Assembly (NCBI GenBank): GCA_024336345.1
Contig: JANFOG010000004.1
Location: 3,038,001 to 3,102,000 of the forward strand
Direction: 5' to 3'
Source: Mariannaea sp. PMI_226
Lineage: Eukaryota > Ascomycota > Sordariomycetes > Hypocreales > Nectriaceae
DNA: 64,000 nucleotides
Shown: positions 45,592-57,279 of the stretch, one piece after another
Numbering within the stretch: position 1 is the first letter of the stretch
How the letters are laid out: each line of letters opens with the position of its first letter
Program-made: the position numbers and the translations under genes
Notes under the pieces: model-generated
Databases searched by the model: none
Told to the model about the DNA's origin: nothing
Seen by the model: only the letters and a program-made list of their open reading frames with translations

Positions 45592-47088
45592 TTATGCGAG
45601 GGGAGGGAACGCCTTGGAAAAGACGTTTTCGCCATCGTACTTGTTCTTCAATGCCTTTAGCCTCTCCGTAGTTTCCTTACCAAAGAACAACTCAGTGTCG
45701 TACTCCTCCGGAGGCGTGAAATTCATGTAAGCGCGATCGACGGCGAGGCCCTTGTCCTTAATCTGGGAGGCAGTCTTGTCTGCGTAAACCCTGGCTATTT
45801 CCATATCCAGCGGAGAAGATGCCGCTCCGTTGATACCGAGAACAATGTGACGAGTTCGATTGGGGAAACACGACGTTGGGTCCGGCTTGATGGCTTCGCC
45901 GTGCGCATGGTGAGAGAGAATGTGACTTGGTCCAACTGGGCATTCGACATCCTGGAACACTTGAACAAGCTCAGGGGTAATCTCCTTGACAGTGCGGGTG
46001 CGGAAGTGATATTGACGTCGGACTGTTGTAGCCGGTGCGAGCGACATAGTAAACTGGGAGGGCGTTGCTATAGGTTCGTCAGTTTAGACTGGACAGAAGA
46101 GAGGATTGTGAGGTGGTCCCGCCGGAGACTCACTTTCAATAACGGTATTTGCCAATACATTACCAAATCCTTTGCATTCCTCCAAGTGTGCTTTAGCTCT
46201 AGTCAAGTCTTTCTCTTCCTGCACCCAAGAATACAGCATTGCAACAACAGGTCCCTGACCGGGCATTTGACCACAGCGGAAATCTCCTGAAAATTCGTCC
46301 GGAAAATCCTTTGTAATCGAGTTTTGGAAGTTGGCAAATACACTTTGGGCTTCAGTCAGAGAAAAGACCAGAAGTCCTGCTAGCATTGCCGGCACGGGAT
46401 AGACCTTGATTGTTAACTCGATCACCACGCCAAAGTTGCCGTTTCCAGCACCACGAAGTGCCCACAGAAGCTCTGGATCATCCTTCGTATCAACCACTTG
46501 ACCAGATGCCGTTACGACCCTGGCAGCAAGGATCTGGTCACATCCAAGACCGTATTTTCCCTCCAACACACCGTACCCACCGCCCAGTGCCCATCCAGCA
46601 TACCCAACACTCGAACAGAAACCTGTAGGGATGCAGAGGCCGATTGATTCAAGTTTCTTGTTAAGTGCGCCGCCAGTAATACCACCGCCAATCCGAACAG
46701 ATAAGTTATCTTCGGCGACCTCAACCTGGTCTAAAGCACGAAGGTCGATGACAACACCATCTTGCACCAGACTGATTCCCCACATGCTGTGACCACCGCT
46801 CCGGATCGCCATTGGGATGCGTGGCGAGTGTTCAGAGCAATGAGTAATAATAGAGCTTACTTCAGCCTCCGTACAGGGGCGTACGACCGCCAGAGGTTGG
46901 ATGGCAGCGTCGCTGTTAATGTTGTATGTCTGGCAAACATCTTGGAATCCGGTTGTTGATCGCGTAAAGATGGAGAGAGAAGGATGCTTATCGAGGAGCG
47001 AGAGGAGAGAAAAAGCATCTGCTTCAATGGTCTCCCGAGAAGCACCTGTGAGCTGAGCAATCGAAGCGGGAGGGTACGTTTGAGCCAT
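45592..47088 (-). CDS. FAD-linked oxidoreductase, berberine-bridge type
   Basis: A flavin oxidase or dehydrogenase of the BBE/FAD-binding-4 group, common in fungal secondary metabolism and in oligosaccharide or alcohol oxidation. Two minus-strand exons (47088-46134, 46067-45592) give 476 aa, full family length. The N-terminal FAD domain has AIRSGGHSMWG, whose His100 is the usual 8-alpha attachment site, and TGFCSSVGYAG, whose Cys158 is where bicovalent members bind the flavin a second time. The normal GGH of the following motif reads AGW. The BBE C-terminal element KYDGENVF is present. No signal peptide is visible, so it should be intracellular, unlike secreted oligosaccharide oxidases of the family. 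Substrate unknown. I find no polyketide, peptide or terpene synthase nearby. Confidence 0.92.
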
Positions 47089-48533
47089 AGCAGAAGGGGT
47101 TCGAATTTCTTTATATCGATATAATATTTGACAACAAAAGTCTAAAGTTCTATTTTATGAGCAAGTTGCAATATAACTAGTAAACAGCAAGATTAAATAC
47201 TGTATATATTATCCAAATAGGAGTAAACACGGCATCCACCCAGTCTCAGCAAAATCGCATTATTGATTTGTCGTTTGATCACTTTCCTAAATGGCCACCA
47301 CCAAAGTTCCTTACAATACGCCAGAACGGAGCCAAGCTAATTCATTCAAGGGCTCGCGAATCTGAACTCCAATGATGAACGTAATGATGCACGGAAACGG
47401 TGCTTGTGCGAACGCTACGATGCGGCACAAGCCATAAACTTAAGTGATGCAAATTTGGTGTGAGGAACCACGAAATAGATTTACCGCCTTAGTTTCTATC
47501 AACTCTCCTGTTCAAGCCAAAATTTAAGACAGCATTCATATTTCTACAAAACGTCGGAGAATGAACCAAGTTAGTACCTTGACATCCGGTCCGCCCCATA
47601 GATCGTGTCCCGTACTCCGGTCGGCATTAGAGAAAGGCGCGAAGTGCCGACGTATATTTTGTCAGGATAATCTGTCCAAATGCTGAGTAATTTATAATCC
47701 AACTTTCCCGTAGTAGAAACTGAGAACCAGTGTCCAAGAAGTTCCAAGTAACACCACTCATTACTGAGGCCCAATAATGCGGCACTGGAGCTTGTTAACT
47801 CCGTATGACAAACTCGCTTGTTGTTTGGTCAGCGGTCAACATCAATATGAGCAAGAAAGCACACATATAGATAAAATAACTATTTCCACGGTCCTCATTC
47901 CGGCAAGTCATATAAATTCTGTCTCCGCGTGGTTCTACATAACAAGGTAAACTGCATAATTTTCAATCCTATAACATTATGGCCCTTTCGTTCAACTTAG
48001 CAACGTGTAGAATTGAATCTCATGTTTGTAATATCCTCAGGCATGTTCCATGGTTACAACGATAGCTTTCTGGGTAGAAGATAGAAATTGTGGTTGAAGA
48101 AGCCCAAGTTTCCTATTTCGAATCTTATTATTGAAATGTGTAAGCTAAAGATATAGTACAGATACCATTATCCGTTGAAAATACTAGCATCAACAGCAGA
48201 AGAAATGATTGGGTCACAGTCCCCTCATCTAGTCAGTCGACTTGTTCGAGAATGAGATTATTTGTTCTTGGAGGCTCTAGAATATGTGGTGATTCCTATG
48301 ACACATTTATTTTACTCTTCTGTTAGTCTTCTGTCACTGGAGAAACGTTGCGAATGGCACCATATTCATTCATACTATCCACCGGTGTAGCTATACTGGC
48401 CTTGATGCTACCTGCACCCTAGGTGAGAATCATACTATGAAGCTACCCAAGGACAATCCTCAACAACCCCCCTCCCCTCCTCTCCCCTCATCATGCAGAA
48501 CCATTCTTGTCTGATCCTATGTCTTGAACTAAA
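47089..48533. other. Gap between FAD oxidase and lectin genes
   Basis: No gene seen. AT-rich DNA with short open frames; partial TACTCCGT-type words near 47613 and 47798. Confidence 0.55.
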
Positions 48534-48971
48534 TTATCCGAGGACAATGTTAAGCTCGAGGTTGTGGCCCTCAGCAACCTTGTAGCTAGCGGCAATGGTG
48601 CGACGATCAATGTTGAGAATGGACTCGCTGGTTCGCTGAGCCTCTCGGGAGCGGCATCGCTCAGGGTTGGTGTTGTTGTAGTACTCAGGAAGCGCCTTGA
48701 CGCAGGTGATATCGTCGGCAAGGCCAGTGATGATGTCAAGCCAGGGCTTGTAGTTGTGGACGCCCATGGCGATGAAGAAGGCTTCCTTACCCTGCTCAGT
48801 CATGAAGCGGACCATGCCGGAGGTGCCACTGCCTCCCATGGTGAGAGTGAGCACGCCGTCCTGCTCGGTCCAGGTGCCACCGTTGGCGTAGTGCCAAACA
48901 CCCTTCTCAACGCACTTGAAATAGGCGTTGGGGTTGGTCTGGTAGACACGGACCTTGATGGAGTAGCTCAT
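48534..48971 (-). CDS. Fungal fruit-body lectin (Agaricus bisporus lectin-like)
   Basis: A small cytosolic lectin of the fungal fruit-body lectin family, which has an actinoporin-like beta-sandwich and binds the T antigen (Gal-beta-1,3-GalNAc) and GlcNAc. Homologues in mushrooms and in nematode-trapping or soil ascomycetes are thought to defend against nematodes and insects. I start at the ATG giving MSYSIKVRVYQ, so the protein has 145 aa, the usual length; the upstream in-frame extension is leader sequence. Family-like blocks are ANGGTWTEQDGVLTL, GGSGTSGMVRF, GVHNYKPW and the C-terminal YKVAEGHNLELNIVLG. There is no signal peptide, as in other members. A 53-base leader intron and a TATA box precede it. 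Single coding exon. Confidence 0.9.
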   Translation of the reverse strand: MSYSIKVRVYQTNPNAYFKCVEKGVWHYANGGTWTEQDGVLTLTMGGSGTSGMVRFMTEQGKEAFFIAMGVHNYKPWLDIITGLADDITCVKALPEYYNNTNPERCRSREAQRTSESILNIDRRTIAASYKVAEGHNLELNIVLG

Positions 48972-48972
48972 G

Positions 48973-49025
48973 CTGTCGTAGAGGTTAGTCAAAAGTTTGG
49001 CACCAAGGGATACGAGAAGGCGTAC
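48973..49025 (-). other. 5' leader intron of the lectin gene
   Basis: On the minus strand a GTACGC donor (49025), a CTAAC branch site and a CGACAG acceptor (48973) enclose 53 bases that end one base before the ATG. Reading through it would fuse about 67 unconserved residues to the lectin. Confidence 0.65.
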
Positions 49026-49150
49026 TTGATTGTTGAAGTTGGAGAAATTGTTGTTCAGGAAGTCTGAAGTGTTTGGATGTTGAGGATTGCAAAGTGATCG
49101 TTGTGCTGAGGATGAAGAAAGAATAGGACATAGGAGGATCATCCTCACCC

Positions 49151-49157
49151 TTTTATA
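49151..49157 (-). promoter_or_regulatory. Probable TATA box of the lectin gene
   Basis: GGTATAAAAGG on the minus strand lies about 180 bases before the ATG, or about 130 after the leader intron is removed. The same GGTATAAAAGG word precedes the methyltransferase gene. Confidence 0.55.
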
Positions 49158-52100
49158 CCTTTCAATCCTCATCGCTTCATCGATGATTGGGCTCGACCTC
49201 CCCTTCTCTATACAGCTCCTGAACGCTGCAGGATGGATTCTTGCTTCGGATTCTTTGTGATTCCTCGTGCTTGTACGGCAGAGACCCTCCCAGCCACGGC
49301 GTTAATGTCGATACATCGGGCAATCGCTGTAGCATGCTCCGGTGAGGATACCATCACCATTGGTCAAGCTCGGTACAACTCATCCGTGCAACCCACTGAG
49401 TTTCACGCCATAGCCAAAAGAAGATATTCAGCTGGTCCAGAACATAACATGATCCCATTTTACCCACAAGTTGTGGCGTATAAGCCAAACTTTGGCGTTT
49501 TTAGAAGCTCTTCAAAGTCAAGGTTGAGCTGAGGAGGAGTAGGACTGGACCTCAACGGGACACTTTTCCAACATATGAACACATTAACATCATACGATCG
49601 ATTCGGTGTTCAGGAACTGCCATCAGCGCCAAAGATATCGGCAGTCTGCAGCAGAATGTTTGATCTCAGGAGCTGCATTGCCGTCCTACCCTGGGACAAC
49701 CCGGCAAGTAGATGAGATGATGAGACCAAGTTACATCCTATCAGATTATGCGTCACCAAGAATAGCGTTAGTCGATTTCCCCCCTGCCCCTCTCCCTTAG
49801 TTCCTGTCCCATACAGCTTGGCCTACAGCCACGAGCAGACAGACGTCAAAGCCGACTGGTACCCATCCGGGTCGTCGCTAAAATAACACGAGCGAGATAC
49901 TAAACACGCCCAAATTGGTTGGGACCTGGGGCTTTGAGGGGCCAGGGTCTTCGGGGCTTCCCGCGCGCTATTGGAACCTGCATATTGTCCCGTGCTCAGC
50001 CAGCCACATCCGTTTAATAGATGAAGGGCGATCCAGCAGGAAAATGGGCCAGAACTCGTATGTAAAAGCGGCACAAAATCTGATAGTATGCGCGCAAGAG
50101 TACTGGCGGCGCTATTCATTCAGATTGTTCAATTATTGGGTGTCCTCGCCGCATGTGAAAACCAGGTTTCCCCGCATCATGCATGCAACTTTCCGCTTCG
50201 TCGCTCAAGCTGTGCCGTGTGGTGCAGCTCACAACTGCTGTGCCAATCATGGGAAGGGGATGTGCTGTCGTGGAGCAACAATGGATTTCAATGGGTAGTA
50301 TATTATTATTCATCGCTCTCAGTACCATAGGACAGATGGGCGACGATCCATACATATTGATCAATAGTCAATGCAGTCAGCAGAGGAAGCGCCTCCTGAC
50401 AATAACAATAGCAACCCCTCTGGGTCTCTGGGCAATGTTAACGTAGCCGTCAATGGCGAGACGAGGAGGCGAGAGAATCGAATGGAAACATCTGGGCCGC
50501 GTATTCTTGACGACTTTTGCCAATGGTATGCCTGCCAAGAAAAGATGTAAGAAGAATGATCGTTGCACACGTCAACTTGCGTCAACCGACGATCAGTCAG
50601 CTGTAAATCAGAGCACAAGTGGATGAACGAGGGGCTATGATATGATGCTTCAGGTGGGATGACAAGAAAACCGTCGATGAGTGCCCAATCTTTGAGGACC
50701 TTCATGTTGTGTACATACCTACGTTGAGTTGCAAATATTGGATGATGATCAGTCACCATAATATTTAGGCCGTCAGTGAGACTCCACTCTCATCTATAAA
50801 ATCCATTTTGGTCCGGCTCTCATCCCCTCTAGGACTCAACATGAAGCTACCTGCCCACATGTAGATCACTTACTTCTATTCTTTATTAAGAAATGCTGAT
50901 ATCAATAAACTTGCGAGCACTGAGCGTCAGTCATTGTATGCTTTTTGGGTTACAGCGTGAGTCTAGGGTAGGCAACAGTTTGGTGGACGCTGCAGGGGTG
51001 ACATGGAGACGGTAGAGAGGGGATAAAAGGGGCATTAAGGTCAAAGGCATAAAAGTAATCAAATAGAAGTATTCGAATGTAGGGTAATAATGGAAGGCTC
51101 ATGATCCCTCATATCTGTGAGGTCTTTGTTGACTGTGAACGGCTGGCTATAGTCACGATGCATTGCAGTCTGAAGCGTGGTACCCCTATTCGCATCCATC
51201 ACCTCCGTGCTGAGTAAAATTTCCACGAGTTCTTTTTCCCATACTCGTTTCTTGCTATCTAGTTCACCGTCATTATGGCGGGGAAGCGGGGAGCCCTGAC
51301 CACCAAAAAGGGTATTAAGTGCCACGATGGGCTTGCATCGCCTAGATGTGGATGCCTCCACCTCATCATTTTGCCCAGTCTTTGGAATCAGACAACAGAA
51401 CATGCTTACCAATACTTTTTATTTGGCCCGCAGACTATTACAGGAGTTCTGTCAAAACTTTTTTTCCCTCTAAATATGAAACCATTTCCCAGTACTCATT
51501 CTCAAGCCAGGTCTCGGTGCCGAAACCGGTCACAATGATTCTAAGTGACAACATCACTGCTGGCAAATCTTGGATATCCTGTCAAAACGTTCCAATTTAC
51601 GGCATACAAACCACCTCAGAGTGCAAGGTACTATCCATCAAATCCAATTAACACGTGTTCCTTGCTTCCGTGATTTTTGACACACCAGGAAGTTATGAAG
51701 TCGTCTTTCCAGGTAAGAGTTTCCATATCGGCTTATTGATTATCAACACTCATTTTCTCGCGAAGAATCTGAATAACCCTTGCGGTGGCAACAAATCTCA
51801 GTAGGCTGCCAACGGGAATAAATGTCGATGCAAGTGGGCCGCGGAGAGATTTCCTTTTAGAGAGACTGGGTTGGCGACGCTCCCTGACACTTCAGCCCGA
51901 TGTTCTCATGTTTAGGTGCTCAGGACCACGACTGCCTCCTGGTCATTCATGGGGCTTGTAAAGATGCCCAGTTTCTTGGAGAATACCAAGGAGAAAGGCC
52001 TTGAAGCAAGTCTGCTACATTGTCGGTAACGACACAGTCACGCAGCTCCCGTTGCAGTTATCCGATGTCTGTATACTGCTTGAGAAGCTTCTCGATGCGA

Positions 52101-53053
52101 CGAGTTTGACATTCGCCGTGGGAGCCTCCAAGTGGCCGAAAATAACGCCTAAGTAAGCGTTCAGATCTTGACCGATGCTTGTTGTCAGTGATGACCTAAT
52201 GGACCCGGAGACTACTCTTCTACCACGCTGGCAATGACTGGCTGTTTCGGACTGTCAACGCTACTGCACACGCCCCATGTGTCTTACCAGCTTTGATTGA
52301 CGCTTCGCCAGGAACTTCAACAGCATTGAAAAAAAAGGGGAAATGTTGTGCAGAATAGCAGGGAAATCGACCCCGGGCCGGGACAAACGCCGCCAAGCGA
52401 ACACTCTCCTTGCCCAGCTGAGTGGGCAAAACCGGATAGCAAGCGGTGAACATTTAGCATGAGGCGCCCACTCCATCACCTTAGCAGGATGTCTCCGCCC
52501 ACTGTTGCTCTTCCTTGTCCAAGTGTGCTCTTGACTTGTTCGAGGCTTGCTCAGCTCTTCATTACAACTGGATGATCGCGTCGGTTGGTAAGAACTCTTG
52601 TAACGTCTAATTCCCGGATTTGTCGTAGGCTGAGAAACCTAGGCCATTAGATAACTCTCCATTGCTCAGGGGGAAAAGAATTAGCACCTATTCAGGTCTA
52701 TGAAGGACAAAAGAAATAACCAGAATCAAGTTGCATCTTGGATATTACGCTGATATGGATTTGAAACCGCCTCTCGCATTCGCGTTGTTGCTAAGTGGAG
52801 CTCGTATTCGTGACAAAGGGCTTTATCGGGCCCGCGCGATTGGACCATGACGCCTAATCGAGGAGATTCTTGTTCGTATTCGCGCTAGAGCATTTACAAA
52901 CTGATTGTTACTATCCAAATGTATGCAAAAGAGAGGGTTCTGCCTCCATATTTGGTCAATAATGTGCTTAAGTTACCGAATGATAAGCGATCGTGGAGGC
53001 TGGAAGCTCCTGCATCAATACAGGGGAACTCCGAACCCCCCGACAGATCTTGG
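49158..53053. other. Gap between lectin and methyltransferase genes
   Basis: No intact gene is supported in almost 4 kb. On the minus strand a 117-aa frame (51412-51059) contains VEILLSTEVMDANRGTTLQTA, which loosely resembles an ankyrin unit, and scattered pieces between 51.7 and 52.45 kb read like protein but are broken by stops. This could be a decayed gene. All other frames look random. Confidence 0.35.
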
Positions 53054-53062
53054 TATAAAAGG
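53054..53062 (+). promoter_or_regulatory. Probable TATA box of the methyltransferase gene
   Basis: TATAAAAGG lies about 150 bases before the ATG at 53210 and is followed by a C/T-rich leader. Confidence 0.55.
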
Positions 53063-53209
53063 ACTTGAGATCTCTTGAACATCTCTCGAATATCATCTCA
53101 GAGAATCCAATCACATCTATAACCTTAATATCTTATCCTACACCTCTTAAAATCATTCACAGATTCTGCAAACCTTCACCCAACTTCTTCCACTGTCAAG
53201 CCTGCTACA

Positions 53210-54499
53210 ATGGCAAACACAACGCTCATCTCCTATGACGAGGCCCAAAACTCAGCCTTCGACAAAGTCCTCCACAAGAAGTCGAAAGATGCAAAAGGAG
53301 GAATCAGAGCAATGATCAAGAAGGACAATGCCGCTCATGTCGCAGCTGTCAACGATTATTTCCAATATTGGGATAACAAGAAGGCTGAAGATGAAGTGGA
53401 AGCCACTCGCCAGGAACGGACAGACAACTACGCAAGCCTGACAAGGCAGTATGTGCTATCTCTAATCTTCCACCGAATTATTAACGTTGATGCTGACTGT
53501 ATAGATACTATAACTTGGCCACTGACCTGTACGAGTACGGGTGGAGTCAATGTTTTCACTTCTGCCGTTTCGCCTACGGCGAGCCCTTTCACCGAGCCAT
53601 TGCCCGTCACGAACACTACCTCGCTCACAATATGGGAATTAGACCTGGCATGAAGGTTCTCGATGTTGGCTGCGGTGTTGGTGGCCCGGCTCGAGAAATT
53701 GTCAAATTTACCGGAGCCCATGTCACCGGCTTGAATATCAACGAGTACCAAGTCCAACGCGCGACCAACTACGCGGAGCGAGAAGGACTTTCTCACAAGT
53801 TGAAGTTCATTCAAGGGGATTTCATGGTGCGTGTTCCATAAATATAAATCTATGAACAGGTGTAACTAACTAGTTCTTTTCCTCCTGGTACAGAAAATCC
53901 CATACCCCGACAACTCCTTCGACGCCGTCTACGCAATCGAAGCGACCGTACATGCACCCTCCCTGAAGGGAGTCTACAGCGAAATCCTCCGTGTCCTCAA
54001 GCCCGGCGGTGTCTTTGGAGTCTACGAGTGGCTGATGACCGAGGCGTACGACAACGATAACATGGAGCACCGTCGCATCCGCCTGGACATTGAACAGGGT
54101 GATGGGATCGCTCAAATGTTTAAGATATCCCACGGCTTGGAAGCCATGAAGGATGCCGGCTTCGAACTCAAACTACACGAGGACCTCGCGGACACCGATG
54201 ACGGAATTGCCCCTTGGTACTGGCCTCTTGATACCAACCTTGCATATGCGCAGACAATTGGCGATGTGCTCACAGTCTTGCGGATGAATAAATGGGGTCG
54301 ACTGGTTATGCACAACGTGTTTGGCATGATGGAGACGATACGGCTCGCGCCTGCGGGTACGAAGAAGACGGCGGAGAGTCTGGGCAAGGCGGCGGATGCG
54401 CTGGTGCAGGGTGGGAAGCAGAAGCTCTTCACCCCAATGTACTTGATGGTTGGAAGAAAACCAACGGCTAAAAGGGAGACGAAAAAGAATCAGTCTTAA
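53210..54499 (+). CDS. Sterol C24-methyltransferase (Erg6-type)
   Basis: An S-adenosylmethionine-dependent sterol methyltransferase that adds the C24 methyl group to zymosterol-like sterols in ergosterol synthesis. Three exons (53210-53448, 53505-53826, 53894-54499) give 388 aa, the normal length. The family-specific sterol motif [14 protein letters not shown] spans about residues 89-102; motif [15 protein letters not shown] is at 132-145; then IEATVHAP and the C-terminal sterol-MT domain follow. Residues that are usually G and S (YEYGWGxSFHF) read S and C here, and the loop reads AYGEPF. ERG6 enzymes act at the ER or lipid droplets. Because it lies among accessory genes, it may be a second copy rather than the housekeeping ERG6; the window alone cannot decide, so I give no symbol. 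Confidence 0.92.
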
Positions 54500-57279
54500 C
54501 GGGGTAGCACTCGAAGCGGTTAAGCATTGGAGGTTTTGCCTTGTCCCTGGATAAAAGTATATAGTCAAACGCAAATCCTAAGCTGTTCGAGATGCTTGGA
54601 AATGTTCTCTTCTTTAACTAGCATCCAGTAAGAGGGTAGAACTAAATTTTTGATAAGTACAGTAGTTGATCAAATGGAAAATGTTTTTATTTCTTATACT
54701 ACTGACATTAAACACGCTTCCCTATAGACAACCATGCCAATACGTGGCTTATAGTGGTAGCCACAGTTAGGTATCCCAGTTCCACTTCTTCTAAAGAGCC
54801 TTTACGAGTACAAACCAGGCTTCCGTAACAGAAAAAGATCCTTGTCCAAGGAAAGGCGAGATTCGGGCTCAAGATATTGTTTTTAGTAACCCACTACAAG
54901 AAAATCGTGTTCAATAGCTCTTGTAATGTGTCGCACGGGGAAAACCATGGTGGTAGATTTTGTTATTACTTTTGGATTTTCTGTTCTCCTAGTATTCTCT
55001 ATTCTCTTCAAGCTTCACTTGAAAACCCTGTTGAGAAATTCATGCTTTGTATGCTATCCAGTCGATCAGTGTTGACTGACATATCAGCCTAGAAAAAGAG
55101 TCTATTGGTCAGATAGCTCACAATCGTCCATGACGACGATTCTGACAATCATCATCAGAAGTGGATGAAGCCTGTTGCATTGTCAATGCGATACCGATCA
55201 ATATTCATGCAAGCTACATACACATCCAAAACTATCTGAACCAATATATATATAAATAGGAAGTGCCATTCAATACATATCTACAATCATTTGTTGTATT
55301 CAGTACTCTGTCGTGGGCGAAAACGACATGTACCTTGCTTTAGTTTCTCGTGGTCTTTTATTGAGGGATAGCCGACATCCCAAGTTGGGCTAAATGCCAC
55401 CAATTATTTAATCAAGCGCTGGCCAATCGGGTTTCTGGCAACAAGGTATTGGTTAGCTTGCATGAATAAGTAGGTACGCAAATGCAAATAGCTACTTTAC
55501 CTTAGCTTGGTGCCTTACCGCGTTGGGTGGCTAAGGTACGGAGTGACATCGCTTGGCCATCAGCAGCTTGTTTCTGCTTCGCCAGGCAGATCATTTGTGG
55601 CTAAATTAGTTACAAAGCAATGACCGATGTCTACAAATCACCCACTGACTAATACTAATCTATTCCATGCCTTGCCGTCCTAGGTAGGCAGGGCAGTCCA
55701 GCAGCAAGATTACAGAGTACAGATTGCAGTAATTGTCATTCGCGCGACTACGCCCAGCACAGTACGTACCTCAAGCGCCCTACAGATTACAGTCCTACTG
55801 CATAGTATGGTACATAGTAGTTCTCCCTGGCTGCCCTGGCTGCCCTGGCTGGCTGGCTCTTTGGCTGGCGCTTGGGGTGGTTCGCTCGCTCTTCTGAGCC
55901 ACAGCCCCGTTCTGCGGACCTGGGAGTTGAGTCCTCCGGAGGAAGGCGACAAAGATTCCACAGCATCCTCCTCCAACACCGTACAAGCCGGAAAGGAACA
56001 TCGCGGAAACGTGCTGACCCGGGAGAAGCCTCCACTCGGAAGACCGCGCATCCGACTTTTATAAAAAGATTATGCCTGCCTGCCTGCTGGGCCAAGCGAC
56101 GACGGAATGGATGCGCGCGTGCGCGCTCTCTATCTCTCTTGTCGCTTCCTAGATGCTGATTGTCTCAAACAAAGATGCCTTCTGACTTGTCTTATCAACC
56201 TCAAACCACATAGTTCCTAGCTAGACCAGCCTCGTCGCTACCTGACAAAATGAGTAGACTCTACTTGGAGGCATACTTGCTTGCTCTCTCTGGTCGTGCG
56301 GTTGATGCATCAGCCACCACGTAAAACAAAGCCAAAGAGGGCTGAACTCTGTGCTACCACTATTGTTCAATGGCGGTATCGCCGGGAATCTGGAATCGAT
56401 GCCCGCACTTTGTAGGCTATGTAACCTGTAGCTCCCTGCCCAACGCAGTCACCGCCAAAAAAACCTTGTCCCAGACAATTTAGCCCACGTTGTTGCGCGT
56501 CCCCGCACATGATTCGCCTCCAGGGACCCCCGAAATGATCAAGTTTGCGGCGTGGCTCAGCCACTTGGTGTCCAGAAATACGTACTGTATAGGACCTCGT
56601 TGTTCCAAACGTAGTACCCTATCTTGGCACATTGCCTGCCTCCAGTTAGAACGATGGCTCGAGCGTGGCGCCCACAATTCAATCTCACGTCATCGGCGCT
56701 GGCGTGCACACTAGCCACATCCACGCCCACAATCACACAGAGGTCACACCCACCAAATCAGATTATCCAACTTGCGCCGGGTCACGGAGAACGCAAAAGG
56801 AACACCCAGACGTGGGACGCGGGACGTGGCGTGGGGAGGAGGCTTATATTACCACCCAGCTCTGCATGAGTTTGGCCCTAAGAAAATTAAAAGTCTGGGC
56901 TGCCCTTCCCCCGTCCGCCTGTCAGCATTATCTTTTCCTTTTGATCTCTCTCCTCCCATCCTCTTACTTCCGTCAACAACAAGCCGACCGCACGCGCACA
57001 CATCGTCATCCACCATCGCCACTCCTGCAATCAGACGGGTCACGACGGATACGCAAAATTGAGAGTTAGTTGATGAGCGACTTGGTTTGGCTTCCCTTGC
57101 CGCTGGACAGATAACGGACTCGGTGCTACAAAAGCCAAGACGAAACCCGAACCGTTTCGCCCCGCTTGAAGGGTCCAAAGTCCCAGAAACAAAACGTTTC
57201 GACGCATCGATCCCGATCCATTGATCAACAGCAAACAAACCCACAGGCGTTCTCTCTAATATAGAGAACAACCGCCAAG
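54500..57279. other. Gap between methyltransferase and DUF7053 genes
   Basis: No gene seen in 2.8 kb. Overlapping frames of about 70-135 aa around 55.8-57.2 kb run across each other on both strands and look like promoter DNA. The stretch holds GCCCTGGCT/GGCTGGCT repeats at about 55832-55870, a TACGGAGT word at 55537 and CCTAGGTAGGC near 55680. The last 400 bases are C/T-rich promoter and leader of the DUF7053 gene. Confidence 0.5.

Noticed and set aside
45592..47088. FAD oxidase as the first enzyme of the tetritol pathway
   Set aside because: Known pathways use polyol dehydrogenases for that step, and nothing in this protein points to erythritol; closeness alone is weak evidence.
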